36,215 nucleotides of DNA from QS-5-54-17 sp964489295 (GCA_964489295.1 CAZAXT010000007.1:1-36215); one strand, 5' to 3'; counted from the stretch's first letter, positions 1-6,672 are shown. The notes: generated by a model not told the origin, from the letters alone. Numbers and translations: made by a program.

Positions 1-46
1 AGAGACGCATAAAGTAATAGGAGGTAGCAAATGAGTAACCAAACTA

Positions 47-72
47 CAAAAAAAGACCCCTACAACAGGGGC
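47..72 (-). terminator. Rho-independent terminator of tRNA-Gln
   Basis: On the minus strand a CCCCT-GTTGT-AGGGG hairpin (arms 57-61 and 67-71) is followed by TCTTTTTTT (48-56). It lies about 35 nt past the 3' end of tRNA-Gln, which is read in the same direction, so it most likely ends that transcript. The stem is only 5 bp but GC-rich, and the U-tract is good. Confidence 0.65.
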
Positions 73-105
73 GATGAAGAGCAGATTGTGCACTTGCGTT
101 CGATT

Positions 106-179
106 TGGCTGGGGTGGCAGGATTCGAACCTGCGATCACGGAACCAGAATCCGTTGCCTTACCGCTTGGCTACACCCCA
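106..179 (-). tRNA. tRNA-Gln (anticodon CTG), CCA encoded
   Basis: The minus strand folds as a 74-nt cloverleaf. The acceptor stem is TGGGGTG/CACCCCA with discriminator G and an encoded CCA at 106-108. The T-loop GGTTCGAATCC is canonical, and the anticodon loop TTCTGGT gives CUG, decoding CAG. It is preceded by an AT-rich gap and followed by a terminator, so it is probably monocistronic. Confidence 0.95.
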
Positions 180-304
180 CTAATTGCACCGAGATGAATT
201 TTCGCATAGCAATTTACAATTTTCATGCAGTATTGCTGCGGATTATATTGTATCAACTACTGTTAATAACGGCCAATCACTTTATCATGTCATTGACTGA
301 TCGT

Positions 305-310
305 TATAAT
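305..310 (+). promoter_or_regulatory. -10 box of a probable leaderless acylphosphatase mRNA
   Basis: A perfect TATAAT ends 6 nt before the ATG at 317. That distance puts the transcription start at or next to the start codon. No Shine-Dalgarno sequence lies upstream and no good -35 is visible. The same arrangement recurs at trmD, murF, uvrC and obg. Confidence 0.55.
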
Positions 311-316
311 ACCGGT

Positions 317-583
317 ATGAAGCGATGGATTATTCGGGTTCATGGACGAGTGCAGGGTGTATTTTACCGACAAACGGCCATGGAGAAGGCGCAGCAGCTC
401 GGCATCACAGGATTTGCGCGCAATGAGCCGGATGGAACCGTCTACATAGAAGCGGAGGGCGAGGAAAATACCTTGAGCCGATTCCTGGAGTGGTGCTGGA
501 TCGGTTCGCCTTCGGCCAGGATAGACAACGTAGAAACCGAAGAAGCCGAACCGCAGCAGTACAAACGATTTACGATCAGTTAA
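317..583 (+). CDS. acyP: Acylphosphatase
   Basis: Predicted 88-residue cytosolic acylphosphatase, which hydrolyses carboxyl-phosphate bonds such as that of acetyl phosphate. The start at 317 gives the family's usual length of about 90 residues; the frame stays open upstream, but that stretch overlaps the antisense of tRNA-Gln and resembles nothing. Seen directly: the phosphate-binding loop VHGRVQGVFYR near residues 8-18, with its catalytic Arg, and GFARNEPDGTV around residues 33-43, with the catalytic Asn. A TATAAT box 6 nt before the ATG and the lack of a Shine-Dalgarno suggest a leaderless message. The next gene downstream is a PAP2 phosphatase on the same strand. Confidence 0.9.
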   Translation: MKRWIIRVHGRVQGVFYRQTAMEKAQQLGITGFARNEPDGTVYIEAEGEENTLSRFLEWCWIGSPSARIDNVETEEAEPQQYKRFTIS

Positions 584-660
584 CGATAACCTTGGGAGAA
601 GATACCGATTTTCATGTCAAGATTGTGTCTTTGCGCAATCTTCGCCTACAATTCCCTGAT

Positions 661-1296
661 ATGAACCGATATCTCCTGCTCGTTTCGTCCGTGTGCTTAA
701 TCGCCTTTGTCTTCCTGCTCTGGTTGGTTGAAAACGGATATACGCGTGGCTTCGACGAAAATATCCTGGTAGCGGTGCAGACCGTTCGTGATCCGGTCCT
801 GAGCTGGTTCATGATCGGGATATCCGCCTTCGGGCACATATTTTCGGCGGCTGTCATATTTATCGGCCTGCTCATTATATTACTGTTCTACGGACACATC
901 CGGCGCATATGGCTTGCCCTGCTCGCCCTGGTCGGACCGGCATCCGCATGGAGTATAAAGTATGGACTCCAGCGCGTCCGGCCGGAAGAGCATTTGCTGG
1001 ATGTATATGCATTGCCCGTGAGTTCCAGCTTCCCCAGCGGACACGTCGTACTGTATACCGTGCTGTTCGGGTTGATAGTATTCTATATCTCGACCGCGGC
1101 AAATATACCCAAGTTTATTCGCTATTTCGTTAATACTATCCTGATGTTTCTCATCGCGACCGTCGGCATATCGCGCGTGTATCTGGGCGTGCATTGGCCG
1201 ACCGACGTTATAGGCGGATATCTATTCGGGGCGATCATCCTTGCCTTGATAATATACCTGGACAACGCACTGCCCCCGAAACCGGGGCGTAAATGA
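661..1296 (+). CDS. PAP2-family membrane phosphatase
   Basis: About 211 residues with five or six hydrophobic helices. The three-part acid-phosphatase signature is present: KYGLQRVRP (the KxxxxxxRP motif), SSFPSGH (PSGH) and SRVYLGVHWPTDVIGG (SRxxxxxHxxxD). Members of this superfamily dephosphorylate lipid phosphates, including undecaprenyl pyrophosphate and phosphatidic acid; the exact substrate cannot be read here. The start is uncertain: ATG 661 fits the first membrane segment but lacks a ribosome-binding site, and an in-frame GTG at 625 is an alternative. It converges with a DgkA-type kinase 18 nt away, so the two may act on the same lipid-carrier pool from opposite sides. Confidence 0.85.
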   Translation: MNRYLLLVSSVCLIAFVFLLWLVENGYTRGFDENILVAVQTVRDPVLSWFMIGISAFGHIFSAAVIFIGLLIILLFYGHIRRIWLALLALVGPASAWSIKYGLQRVRPEEHLLDVYALPVSSSFPSGHVVLYTVLFGLIVFYISTAANIPKFIRYFVNTILMFLIATVGISRVYLGVHWPTDVIGGYLFGAIILALIIYLDNALPPKPGRK

Positions 1297-1314
1297 TCGA
1301 GTGTAATCCGAAAA

Positions 1315-1692
1315 CTATCCCAGCAACTGCTGGACGTGAGGCGCAAATAAAATCACACCCGTCACCACCGCGAAAAAGGACATTAACAAAACCGCTGCCG
1401 CGGAAACATCCTTGGCCAGCTTCGCTTCCGGGATCAACCGTTCTTTCACTGCAAGATCAACCACTACTTCCACAACCGTGTTGAGCAGCTCCGCCACCAG
1501 AACCAGCGAGACCGTAATAATCAATACCAGCCATTCGATGCGGCTGAAACCAAACACTGCGGCTGCTATCAGCACAAGCAAACCGGCAGTGAGTTGGAGT
1601 TGAAAATTCGGCTGGCTGCGAGTAGCGTGAATCAGACCGGATGTCGCCACCCGAAAACTATCGGTCTTGGTCTGTCGGTTATGGGTAGCCAT
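1315..1692 (-). CDS. dgkA: Diacylglycerol kinase / undecaprenol kinase
   Basis: A 125-residue integral membrane kinase of the prokaryotic DgkA family, close to the usual 120-130 residues. It has three hydrophobic segments, the hallmark AELLNTVVEVVVDL (ExxNTxxE type) around residues 67-80, and the AKDVSAAAVLL motif in the third helix. In Gram-positive bacteria this family phosphorylates undecaprenol, recycling the lipid carrier for wall synthesis; Proteobacterial members use diacylglycerol. The absence of a cytosolic YegS-type domain fits either. A GAGGATG ribosome-binding site precedes ATG 1692. It lies downstream of the sodN operon on the same strand and converges with the PAP2 gene. Confidence 0.88.
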   Translation of the reverse strand: MATHNRQTKTDSFRVATSGLIHATRSQPNFQLQLTAGLLVLIAAAVFGFSRIEWLVLIITVSLVLVAELLNTVVEVVVDLAVKERLIPEAKLAKDVSAAAVLLMSFFAVVTGVILFAPHVQQLLG

Positions 1693-1762
1693 GCTTCATC
1701 CTCGTTTGTAACGTAGTCTTATTTTAGCAATAGCTAAGCGCCCGCACCAGCAACAGCACGCA

Positions 1763-2077
1763 TCAGATGATCTTTCCTAATATCACCGCTTCGATGTTCT
1801 TGGATCGTACATAGCCGTACTGCCGGCTGTCTGTACTGGCCGTAGAATTATCGCCTTCCACCCATATGCCGTTTCCATTAATATATTTGACCCGCTTGAT
1901 GTGGTTTTTGGACGAAGAGGTATGTTCAACGTCGTGAGTATACCCGTGCGGGTCGACCACCACCGCTCGACCGATTTTTGGCGTTAACCATCTCGAACCG
2001 AGCAAAAGCACGCCGTTGCGGTAGGCAGGTTCCATGCTGTCACCGGTAACTCGATAGATTTTGGCCGGCCAGCGCAT
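1763..2077 (-). CDS. sodX: S26-family peptidase, probable NiSOD maturation protease
   Basis: A 104-residue protein resembling the catalytic core of signal peptidase I. It has GDSMEPAY with the nucleophile Ser14, HIKRVKY with the general-base Lys61, and the later GDNSTASTDSRQYG box. There is no transmembrane anchor, unlike signal peptidases that act at the membrane. It follows sodN by 14 nt, and in other bacteria this kind of short S26 enzyme is encoded next to Ni superoxide dismutase and removes the leader ahead of the nickel-binding His1. The role is inferred from family plus neighbour. The start ATG 2077 has only a weak ribosome-binding site, suggesting translational coupling. Confidence 0.85.
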   Translation of the reverse strand: MRWPAKIYRVTGDSMEPAYRNGVLLLGSRWLTPKIGRAVVVDPHGYTHDVEHTSSSKNHIKRVKYINGNGIWVEGDNSTASTDSRQYGYVRSKNIEAVILGKII

Positions 2078-2091
2078 GTGCCCGGATAAGC

Positions 2092-2535
2092 TTATACGGC
2101 CTGGCCGTTCATGTTGTCTTTGACGGTCTGGTACTCGTAACCGTCCTTGGTTTGGGCGAATACATCGCCGACTTCGTCCACTAGATCGAGCAGATTCTGC
2201 GCGTCCTCTTCGTTGACCGACTTCTTAGCATCGCCGGCCGCTTTGGCCGCCCGCCATATCAAATCATGCAAACCGGGATGTTCCTCGACGTGGTGCGGCT
2301 TAAAGTAGTCCGTCCACAATACCCATAAGTGATGCTTGACCAGCTCGGCCCGCGCTTCCTTGACGTTTACACAGCGCTGCCGGAACAACTCATCATCCGA
2401 ATCGTTATATTTCCGAACGGCATTATAGACCGATTGGGCTTCGATCCGCGCCTGTGCCGGATCGTAGACGCCGCACATCAGGTCGCAATGAGCTTCCACC
2501 GGCTCGGCTATTTTTTCCAACAGTGAACGCAACAT
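2092..2535 (-). CDS. sodN: Nickel superoxide dismutase precursor
   Basis: 147 residues. Residues 1-15 form a leader and the mature protein would begin at His16, giving the nickel hook HCDLMCGVY. His1, Cys2 and Cys6 of the mature numbering bind nickel, and the following DPAQARIEA is typical of the family. The enzyme disproportionates superoxide and is normally a homohexamer of four-helix bundles. The oddity is Met at hook position 5, where a Pro is strongly conserved (HCDLPCGVY). The gene has its own promoter and a strong AGGAGGG ribosome-binding site just upstream of ATG 2535. The maturation peptidase follows directly. It sits just after trmD on the same strand. Confidence 0.93.
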   Translation of the reverse strand: MLRSLLEKIAEPVEAHCDLMCGVYDPAQARIEAQSVYNAVRKYNDSDDELFRQRCVNVKEARAELVKHHLWVLWTDYFKPHHVEEHPGLHDLIWRAAKAAGDAKKSVNEEDAQNLLDLVDEVGDVFAQTKDGYEYQTVKDNMNGQAV

Positions 2536-2555
2536 GATAACCCTCCTTTTTATTC

Positions 2556-2584
2556 AGTATACCGCATGAATCGATTGCGGTTAA
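2556..2584 (-). promoter_or_regulatory. sodN promoter
   Basis: On the minus strand TTAACC (2579-2584) and TATACT (2556-2561) are separated by 17 nt. The -35 overlaps the end of trmD. Initiation about 7 nt past the -10 would leave a leader of roughly 15 nt holding little more than the AGGAGGG site. Confidence 0.5.
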
Positions 2585-3300
2585 GGTGAATCTTTACTAG
2601 TTTCAGGCGGATAAGTTGTACGTTTTCGCGCTTGCTCCTGGCGCCATTTGGCAATTTCGCCGTGGTTGCCGCCGCGTAACACATCCGGCACTTGCATGCC
2701 GCGGAATTCTTCGGGACGGGTGTATTGGGGATATTCCAACGTTTCACCGTCAGAAAATGATTCATCTTCAGCCGAACTGTCACCACCGAGCACACCCGGA
2801 ATAAGCCGGGCAACACTGTCGACAACCGCCATGGCTGGGATCTCCCCGCCGGTAAGTACGTAATCGCCGATGGATATCTGTATATCCACGAATTCACGGA
2901 TCCGCTCATCAAACCCCTCATAATGTCCGCACACCAGAATGACATGCTCTTCTTCGGCGAGCGTTTGTGCCGTGGCTTGAACGTATCGCTTTCCCTGCGG
3001 CGTCAACAGGATGGTTTTCGCTTTTGCTTTCGTTTGCTCCCTTGCCTCTTGCTGCTTACTACCGACTCCCCGCGATTGAGTATACTCAATCGCTCTGACT
3101 ACCGGTTTCGGCTTGAGTACCATACCGTCGCCGCCGCCATAGGGCGTATCGTCCACTTGCTGCCGCGGTCCGATACCGAATTCCCTGAGATCGACGATAT
3201 CGATTTCCACCAAGTCATTATCCCGGGCTTTCTTGAGCATGCTCATATCGAACGGACCGCGGAACATATCCGGAAAGAGAGTGATGATACTGAATTTCAT
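2581..3300 (-). CDS. trmD: tRNA (guanine-N1)-methyltransferase TrmD
   Basis: 239 residues, the usual length. TrmD methylates G37 next to the anticodon using S-adenosylmethionine through a trefoil-knot (SPOUT) fold. Visible hallmarks are the N-terminal FSIITLFPDMF, PYGGGDGMVLKP, the knot motifs VCGHYEGFDERI and SIGDYVLTGGE, and the C-terminal RPEEFRGMQVPDVLRGGNH that contributes the catalytic Asp. The gene follows khpA and rpsP in the order common to many bacteria, but rimM, which usually sits between, is absent: a 201-bp gap is found instead. A TATACT box ends 7 nt before ATG 3300 and no ribosome-binding site is present, so the gene is probably read from its own leaderless message. Confidence 0.96.
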   Translation of the reverse strand: MKFSIITLFPDMFRGPFDMSMLKKARDNDLVEIDIVDLREFGIGPRQQVDDTPYGGGDGMVLKPKPVVRAIEYTQSRGVGSKQQEAREQTKAKAKTILLTPQGKRYVQATAQTLAEEEHVILVCGHYEGFDERIREFVDIQISIGDYVLTGGEIPAMAVVDSVARLIPGVLGGDSSAEDESFSDGETLEYPQYTRPEEFRGMQVPDVLRGGNHGEIAKWRQEQARKRTTYPPETSKDSP

Positions 3301-3307
3301 AATGCCT

Positions 3308-3313
3308 AGTATA
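3308..3313 (-). promoter_or_regulatory. -10 box of a probable leaderless trmD mRNA
   Basis: TATACT on the minus strand lies 7 nt before ATG 3300, with no Shine-Dalgarno in between. No convincing -35 is seen at 17-18 nt. Beyond it, up to khpA, the gap is purine-rich without a supported gene. Confidence 0.45.
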
Positions 3314-3404
3314 ACGTACTTGTCAGGTAATAGGTGTTGGGATTTAGATATTAGAGAAAAGCGCGGATAGAAAATAAGGAAGAAAACACTAAAAGTAAAG
3401 GAAG

Positions 3405-3432
3405 AAAAAACGGAGATGACGGCAATGCCGCC
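3405..3432 (-). terminator. Possible terminator after khpA
   Basis: On the minus strand GGCGGC-ATT-GCCGTC forms a 6-bp stem with one G-U pair, followed seven nt later by TTTTTT (3405-3410). The spacing between stem and U-tract is longer than ideal, and the hairpin is 70 nt past the khpA stop, so this is tentative. Confidence 0.35.
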
Positions 3433-3501
3433 TTATGCAGCGCACGCGTTGCCCGCTTTCATGAGAATGACGACATGAAACGAATGTACTATACGAATGA
3501 T

Positions 3502-3972
3502 CTATTCGTCGTCGCTGAGGTCGTCCTTGAGATCGTCGATATCGCTGCGGTGGCGGTTCACGACATCGCTTTCGGCGTCGCTTTCCTCACCATGCGCCGG
3601 TTCTTCGACTGCTTCGTCGCTGCCGGCATCGTCCGCGACTTCTTCCTCGGTTACGGTTTCATCCGCTTCACTGCCGGCATCGGTTGGGACAAATCCTGCT
3701 TCGGCGTCATCGCTCGACTCCTCGCCGGAGTCAACGATTTTCAGGTTGTACCGGGCATCATTTTTGACGCTCAGTGCGCGCAGTAACGTACGGATGCTCT
3801 TGGCGGTGCTGCCCCCGCGGCCGATCACCCGGCCTAGATCATCCGGCGCTACATGTAGTTGTAGTAATACACCCCGTTCATCGATTTCACGATCCACTTC
3901 GACTGAATCCGGATCTTCTACCAGCGTTTTGGCTATGAATTCCACGAATTGCTTATCTATAGTATCTGCCAT
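3502..3972 (-). CDS. khpA: KH-domain RNA-binding protein KhpA with acidic tail
   Basis: 156 residues. Residues 1-80 are a single KH domain of the KhpA/YlqC type: FVEFIAKTLVEDPDSVEV, then the RNA-binding loop RVIGRGGSTAKSIRTLL (GxxG core). Orthologues are about 75-85 residues, so the remaining 75 residues are an extra, very acidic, Ser/Asp/Glu-rich tail that looks disordered. KhpA binds many RNAs, in some bacteria together with KhpB. Its place behind rpsP is conserved across bacteria. A GGGAG ribosome-binding site precedes ATG 3972. The acidic tail parallels that on the S16 protein encoded just upstream. Confidence 0.9.
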   Translation of the reverse strand: MADTIDKQFVEFIAKTLVEDPDSVEVDREIDERGVLLQLHVAPDDLGRVIGRGGSTAKSIRTLLRALSVKNDARYNLKIVDSGEESSDDAEAGFVPTDAGSEADETVTEEEVADDAGSDEAVEEPAHGEESDAESDVVNRHRSDIDDLKDDLSDDE

Positions 3973-4038
3973 ATCAGACTCCCTGTTTTATTAATCCATC
4001 TCTATCATACTGGAAAATGCCGTTCGCGGACAACTGCT

Positions 4039-4554
4039 TCAGGAAGTTTTTTCCGTTTCGGATGCACCCGTGGTGTCTTCCGTATCTTCGCTCGCATTCT
4101 CTTCTTCGGCTGCCGTGTTCGTCGCTCCCGGTTCGTCCGAACTTTCTTCTTTGCCAGAGCCTTCTTCCGATGCGCTGTCTCCTGGATCTTCTTCCGTATC
4201 GGACGCTTGAGTTTCGTCCTGACTCTCCGCTTCCTGGCCGGTCTGCTCAGACGTTTGTTCTTCGGGTTCAGGGGCTTTTTCTTCTTTGACAACTAAGTTC
4301 TGTTTAGCTTGCTCCGGGAGTGTGATGTCATCACGGTCTTGCAGCAGCCGCACCATCCGTCCCGATGGTTGCGCACCCTTATCAAGGTAGTGCTGCAGCG
4401 CATCAGTATCGACACTCAGTTCTTCGGTGTGCGGGTTGAAGTAGCCGATCTGCGTCGCCGCCCCACCCGTAGGTGTACGGTGGGATTCGGACACGACCAC
4501 TCGGTAATGGGCTAGCTTTTTGCGTCCTGTTCTGGCAAGTCGGATTCTTAACAC
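4039..4554 (-). CDS. rpsP: 30S ribosomal protein S16 with long acidic extension
   Basis: 171 residues, about twice the usual 80-90. The first 80 or so are standard S16: LRIRLARTGRKKLAHYRVVV, GYFNPHTEELSVD and DKGAQPSGRMVRLLQ. From about residue 90 on, the chain is a low-complexity Glu/Ser/Thr/Asp tail that is probably disordered. S16 is needed for 30S assembly, so a highly charged tail near the rRNA is unexpected and may face the cytoplasm. The start is a GTG at 4554 with a GGAG ribosome-binding site 6-7 nt before it. A strong promoter lies upstream, and khpA follows after 66 nt. Confidence 0.93.
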   Translation of the reverse strand: MLRIRLARTGRKKLAHYRVVVSESHRTPTGGAATQIGYFNPHTEELSVDTDALQHYLDKGAQPSGRMVRLLQDRDDITLPEQAKQNLVVKEEKAPEPEEQTSEQTGQEAESQDETQASDTEEDPGDSASEEGSGKEESSDEPGATNTAAEEENASEDTEDTTGASETEKTS

Positions 4555-4614
4555 GTCGTTTCTCCTCTGATCATTGGGGATGTATTATGATAATTCCTCA
4601 TCACAACGGGGTTT

Positions 4615-4643
4615 ATTCTACAGATATACATCAGGGGTGTCAA
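4615..4643 (-). promoter_or_regulatory. Strong sigma-70-type promoter for rpsP-khpA
   Basis: On the minus strand a perfect TTGACA (4638-4643) is followed after exactly 17 nt by TAGAAT (4615-4620). The -35 overlaps the rnc stop codon. It leaves a leader of about 50 nt before the GTG start of rpsP. This is the clearest promoter in the window. Confidence 0.8.
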
Positions 4644-5335
4644 TTATTACCGTTTTCTTGCTGTTGAAGCGCGTTGTAGGCCGCTTCCTGTTGGGCGGCC
4701 TGTTTGCTGGCGCCCGTTCCTTGACCCCGCAGGGTGTTGTCGACATACGCCCCGACGGTGAATCGTTTGTCGTGATCGGGCCCGCTCTCTTCCAGCACAT
4801 GATATTCGGGCGTGTGGCCTTCCTGCTCCTGCATAAGCTCCTGGTAACGGGTTTTGGAATCCTGCCAGCTGCCTTCGGCCACGATAGTCGGCAACCTGGC
4901 GATGATATTGTCCGTTATAAACTGTTGAACCGGCTCGTATCCTTTATCGAGATAAACGGCACCGATCAATGCCTCCATGGTGTTGGCAAGTATTTGCCGC
5001 ATCGCCCGGCGCGAACCGTTTCGTTCACCGCGGCTGAGCAGAATGTGATTTTCCAGCTCAAGCTCCTCCGCTACGGAACTTAGTGACTCGGTTTTGACCA
5101 GCGCACTGCGCCAGTTAGTCAATATACCTTCGGGCTCTTCGTAGTTACGGTAGAGATGCTCGGTAACAACAAGCTCCAAAACCGCGTCGCCGAGGAATTC
5201 TAGCCGTTCGTTATGCTCTTTTTGATTGCGGTGGAACTCATTTAAGTACGAACGGTGCGTAAGCGCTGTCTCGTACAGCGATTCGTCACTAATAGCGGTA
5301 CCGATGATCGATTCGAGCGCTTTAATATCCGGCAT
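4640..5335 (-). CDS. rnc: Ribonuclease III
   Basis: 231 residues, normal length. RNase III cleaves double-stranded RNA during rRNA and mRNA maturation and acts as a dimer with magnesium. The signature NERLEFLGDAVLEL lies near residues 43-56, and the second catalytic patch is NTMEALIGAVYLDKG near 117-131. The double-stranded-RNA-binding domain fills about residues 155-228 (TRYQELMQEQ, then ASKQAAQQEAAYNAL). The start at ATG 5335 overlaps the end of the NUDIX gene by 14 nt, which implies coupled translation. It is the last gene of the rpmF-nusB-NUDIX-rnc run. Confidence 0.96.
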   Translation of the reverse strand: MPDIKALESIIGTAISDESLYETALTHRSYLNEFHRNQKEHNERLEFLGDAVLELVVTEHLYRNYEEPEGILTNWRSALVKTESLSSVAEELELENHILLSRGERNGSRRAMRQILANTMEALIGAVYLDKGYEPVQQFITDNIIARLPTIVAEGSWQDSKTRYQELMQEQEGHTPEYHVLEESGPDHDKRFTVGAYVDNTLRGQGTGASKQAAQQEAAYNALQQQENGNN

Positions 5336-5891
5336 TGCGTATCTTCTTTAATGCTAACAGAAACAGCTTTCCGATGTCGTCATATTCGATCGCATCGAGT
5401 GCGTCGTTAACGGAAAACCATGCCACGTCCTTGATGCCCTCGTGTTGTTCGGGTTTGTAATTGTCACTATCTTTGTGAGCGTGGATCATATACAAATGCA
5501 GCGTCTTGGAGACCAGCATATCCTGGCTGCGGAACCGGAAATTCACTTTGCCCAGATAATCTAACACCTTCAAGTGTTGTAACCCGGTCTCTTCCGTGAC
5601 TTCGCGTTTGGCCGCATCCGGGAGTTTTTCTTCTTTTTCCACCTTGCCCTTGGGCACTGACCAACGATCCTTGGGGTCCTGAATCATCAGGATCTCAATG
5701 CCGTCTTTGCCCCGGCGAAAGACAACCCCGCCGGCGGTTTCCTCGGACACTGCCCGACGGATTCGCTGGCGTATATTCTTAAATTTACGCCCCACGTTTT
5801 TCGGATTACCGGACTTCTGGTCGGGTTTATCCGTCTGTTGTTTCTGTTGATTCTGCTGCTTCTTGTTGTTGTTCTGTTCCGACGTGCTCAC
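5322..5891 (-). CDS. NUDIX hydrolase
   Basis: 189 residues starting with GTG. The first 50 or so form a Gln/Lys/Asn-rich, probably disordered extension. The NUDIX domain follows: AGGVVFRRG, WSVPKGKVEKEE, and the catalytic box ending REVTEETG, around residues 82-104. These enzymes cleave nucleoside diphosphates linked to another group. The WSVPKGKVE wording resembles the Ap4A-hydrolase-like branch, but the substrate is not fixed by sequence. The start overlaps nusB by 65 nt and the end overlaps rnc by 14 nt, so it is firmly inside the operon. A later start that trims the Gln-rich stretch cannot be excluded. Confidence 0.88.
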   Translation of the reverse strand: MSTSEQNNNKKQQNQQKQQTDKPDQKSGNPKNVGRKFKNIRQRIRRAVSEETAGGVVFRRGKDGIEILMIQDPKDRWSVPKGKVEKEEKLPDAAKREVTEETGLQHLKVLDYLGKVNFRFRSQDMLVSKTLHLYMIHAHKDSDNYKPEQHEGIKDVAWFSVNDALDAIEYDDIGKLFLLALKKIRNAGY

Positions 5892-6294
5892 GATAAACCG
5901 TCCCTAACACTCCGTTAACGAATTTTGATGAATTATCACTACCGAACCGTTTCCCCAGTTCTACCGCCTCATTGATAACGACCTTGGGCGGCGTCTCTTG
6001 TTGGAATATCAGTTCACTGACCGACATCCGTAATATGATCTTGTCCACCCGCGCGATCTGCTCTACCGGCCACTCTGGAGCAGCAGGCTGGATGTACTCA
6101 TCCAATACCTGCTGGTTGTCCAGTACCGTGTTTACCAGTGTGTACACGAAATCGCTATCACCGATCACGCCTTCATACTGACGCAAATTACGCGCCACGA
6201 TTTCGTCAATATCCAGCGTTTCATCGGAACGGAAGTCGTGTTCATACAAACTTTGTAAGGCTACGATCCGGCCGAGATGGCGGTTCGACGCCAT
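5827..6294 (-). CDS. nusB: Transcription antitermination factor NusB
   Basis: 155 residues. The all-helical NusB fold is recognised from the N-terminal RHLGRIVALQSLYEHDF and the C-terminal PPKVVINEAVELGKRFGSDNSSKFVNGVLGTV (only its key words matter: INEAVELGK, FVNGVLG). NusB binds BoxA RNA with S10 and supports antitermination on rRNA operons. GGGGAGAA lies 6-7 nt before ATG 6294. The extreme C-terminus is a Gln/Glu/Thr tail encoded in the part that overlaps the NUDIX gene start. rpmF lies 123 nt upstream on the same strand. Confidence 0.94.
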   Translation of the reverse strand: MASNRHLGRIVALQSLYEHDFRSDETLDIDEIVARNLRQYEGVIGDSDFVYTLVNTVLDNQQVLDEYIQPAAPEWPVEQIARVDKIILRMSVSELIFQQETPPKVVINEAVELGKRFGSDNSSKFVNGVLGTVYREHVGTEQQQEAAESTETTDG

Positions 6295-6389
6295 TACACA
6301 TTCTCCCCTCTGCCGGCCACGAGGAGAATTGCTCCTGTGTCATAGACATCTCGTCCACTCGATTCCGGCATAGCGTGAATATGTGCCAT

Positions 6390-6411
6390 TTAAAAGTACC
6401 TTTTCGTACTG
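6390..6411 (-). terminator. Weak terminator or attenuator after rpmF
   Basis: On the minus strand AGTAC-GAAAAG-GTACT is followed by TTTAAAT, 7 nt past the rpmF stop. The stem is only 5 bp with a mixed U-tract, so at most it would partly reduce read-through from rpmF into nusB. Confidence 0.3.
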
Positions 6412-6417
6412 TTCAGG

Positions 6418-6540
6418 TTACTTTACTTTCTTCACCTTGACCGGTGAACGCTTATTGACTTCTTTCATTAGCTTACGCACTTCGTGGGATCGATGCAAGC
6501 CCTGTTTGCGTTTACTCCGGTGTTTTTTGGGTACTGCCAT
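6418..6540 (-). CDS. rpmF: 50S ribosomal protein L32
   Basis: A 40-residue basic protein read on the minus strand from ATG 6540 to TAA 6418. It begins MAVPKKHRSKRKQGLHRSH, matching the conserved L32 start (MAVPKK..S..R...RRSH). It lacks the zinc-binding Cys pairs that some L32 proteins carry, and the Lys-rich C-terminus is short. AGGAG lies about 7 nt before the ATG, and a good promoter lies 40 nt upstream. It heads the nusB-NUDIX-rnc group. Confidence 0.85.
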   Translation of the reverse strand: MAVPKKHRSKRKQGLHRSHEVRKLMKEVNKRSPVKVKKVK

Positions 6541-6579
6541 AGAAGACTCCTGTTATATTTCAACCGCAACCTTATGGTT

Positions 6580-6608
6580 ATTATACCGGATATACCGTAT
6601 GCATACAA
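6580..6608 (-). promoter_or_regulatory. rpmF promoter
   Basis: On the minus strand TTGTAT (6603-6608), a 17-nt spacer and a perfect TATAAT (6580-6585). It would start transcription about 30 nt before the rpmF ribosome-binding site. Confidence 0.7.
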
Positions 6609-6618
6609 GTACATATGT

Positions 6619-6647
6619 TTGACTTTTTTAAAAAGTTATGGTAAAGT
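6619..6647 (+). promoter_or_regulatory. Promoter for the small LysM lipoprotein
   Basis: TTGACT (6619-6624), a 17-nt spacer and TAAAGT (6642-6647) on the plus strand. It is divergent from the rpmF promoter, with only 10 nt between the two -35 boxes, so the two transcription units may influence each other. Confidence 0.45.
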
Positions 6648-6672
6648 ATAAGTAATCATAAAGGAGGTGTGC

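Noticed and set aside
31..183. A 50-codon plus-strand ORF with a strong AGGAGG site, beginning MSNQTTKKDPYN
   Set aside because: Its 3' half is the antisense of tRNA-Gln and its 5' half covers the tRNA terminator, so coding is improbable despite the good ribosome-binding site.
4005..4292. A 95-residue, extremely Lys/Arg-rich ORF on the minus strand within rpsP
   Set aside because: It is the shifted frame of the Glu-rich tail of S16: Glu codons GAA/GAG read out of frame give Lys/Arg. No ribosome-binding site of its own was found.
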